This document shows, in pieces, positions 5,740-6,082 of a stretch of 6,082 nucleotides of DNA. The DNA comes from Saprospirales bacterium (GTDB lineage Bacteria; Bacteroidota; Bacteroidia; Chitinophagales; JADJOU01), in the NCBI GenBank assembly GCA_947461165.1, contig CANHJR010000084.1:1-6082 (forward strand), given 5' to 3'. The position numbers and the translations under genes are program-made. The notes under the pieces are model-generated. The model was not told the origin of the DNA. It did no database searches and was given only the letters and a program-made list of their open reading frames with translations. The stretch's first letter is position 1; every line of letters starts with the position of its first letter.

Positions 5740-6082
5740 ATTTGAAGCTTGAACGTGATTGCTTACCTACTGTATCTGCAGACTACTTCGGTAATATTCC
5801 GCCTTGGCTTCAATATTGAGATAAACGAACGCCAAAAAAGGTTTAGAAAGAATCGATTAAAAAATGTAAATATTGAGGGAAAATCTGGTTCGGCCTTGGT
5901 TTATTCTTTCTTTTTTTGAAAATTTATAAATTAAAAATGACCCATTTCTTGTGATCAACAATCCTCATACAAACATATTTGTCATATGCGCTCTTTCTGT
6001 CCCATTTCGAAAATTTGAGAGGCTAAAGCGGCTAAATTCGAACAATAAACTTTGAATGAAATCATAACCGATCAATTAAAGA
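5708..6082. other. AT-rich intergenic region upstream of the secreted-protein gene
   Basis: These 375 bp hold no ORF I can support. All three minus-strand frames reach a stop within about 20 bp of the right edge, so no gene enters from that side. Plus-strand frames are broken up to the end. The secreted-protein promoter must lie here, but no exact TAnnTTTG box is placed near its ATG. Small direct repeats are present: AATATTGAG at 5812-5820 and 5869-5877, GCCTTGG at 5801-5807 and 5893-5899, and GGCTAAA at 6021-6027 and 6030-6036. A weak promoter-like TAAACTTTG at 6046-6054 could serve a plus-strand gene beyond the window. Confidence 0.55.

Noticed and set aside
6021..6036. GGCTAAA tandem copies as the beginning of a repeat array
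   Set aside because: Only two copies with a 2-nt spacer, and no continuation on either side.

Overview
The window looks like an ordinary chromosomal stretch from a member of the Bacteroidota. The evidence is AT-rich DNA, A-rich leaders in place of Shine-Dalgarno sequences, TAnnTTTG-type promoter boxes, and proteins that resemble Bacteroidota families, especially the small TrmH-like methyltransferase and the membrane metal-dependent hydrolase. I cannot name the genus.

Layout: positions 1 to 4283 carry five minus-strand genes. In transcription order they are ahcY (adenosylhomocysteinase), a small SPOUT/TrmH RNA methyltransferase, a di-heme cytochrome c peroxidase/MauG lipoprotein, a PabA/TrpG glutaminase subunit, and a YdjM/DUF457-type membrane protein cut by the left edge. 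A strong intrinsic terminator separates ahcY from the methyltransferase gene. The peroxidase, glutaminase and membrane-protein genes are spaced 9 and 24 bp apart and probably form one transcript, with a candidate promoter at 2403-2410. A 264-bp divergent spacer (4284-4547) separates ahcY from plus-strand rluF (4548-5240). A bidirectional terminator follows, and then a convergent minus-strand gene for a small secreted Asn/Arg/Tyr-rich protein of unknown function. The last 375 bp (5708-6082) are AT-rich and hold no gene I can support.

Function: most of this is housekeeping. AhcY clears S-adenosylhomocysteine, the by-product of SAM-dependent methylases such as its TrmH-like neighbour. RluF and the TrmH-like enzyme are RNA modification enzymes. 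PabA/TrpG supplies ammonia for folate or tryptophan precursors. The peroxidase acts in the cell envelope. Nothing suggests that these genes act as a single pathway, and I found no mobile element, CRISPR array, tRNA or rRNA. No undescribed system is evident. The more interesting points are a TTG-started pabA that shares its frame with the gene before it, two start sites that need correction, a 12-bp repeat bracketing the start codon of the secreted-protein gene, and that protein itself.
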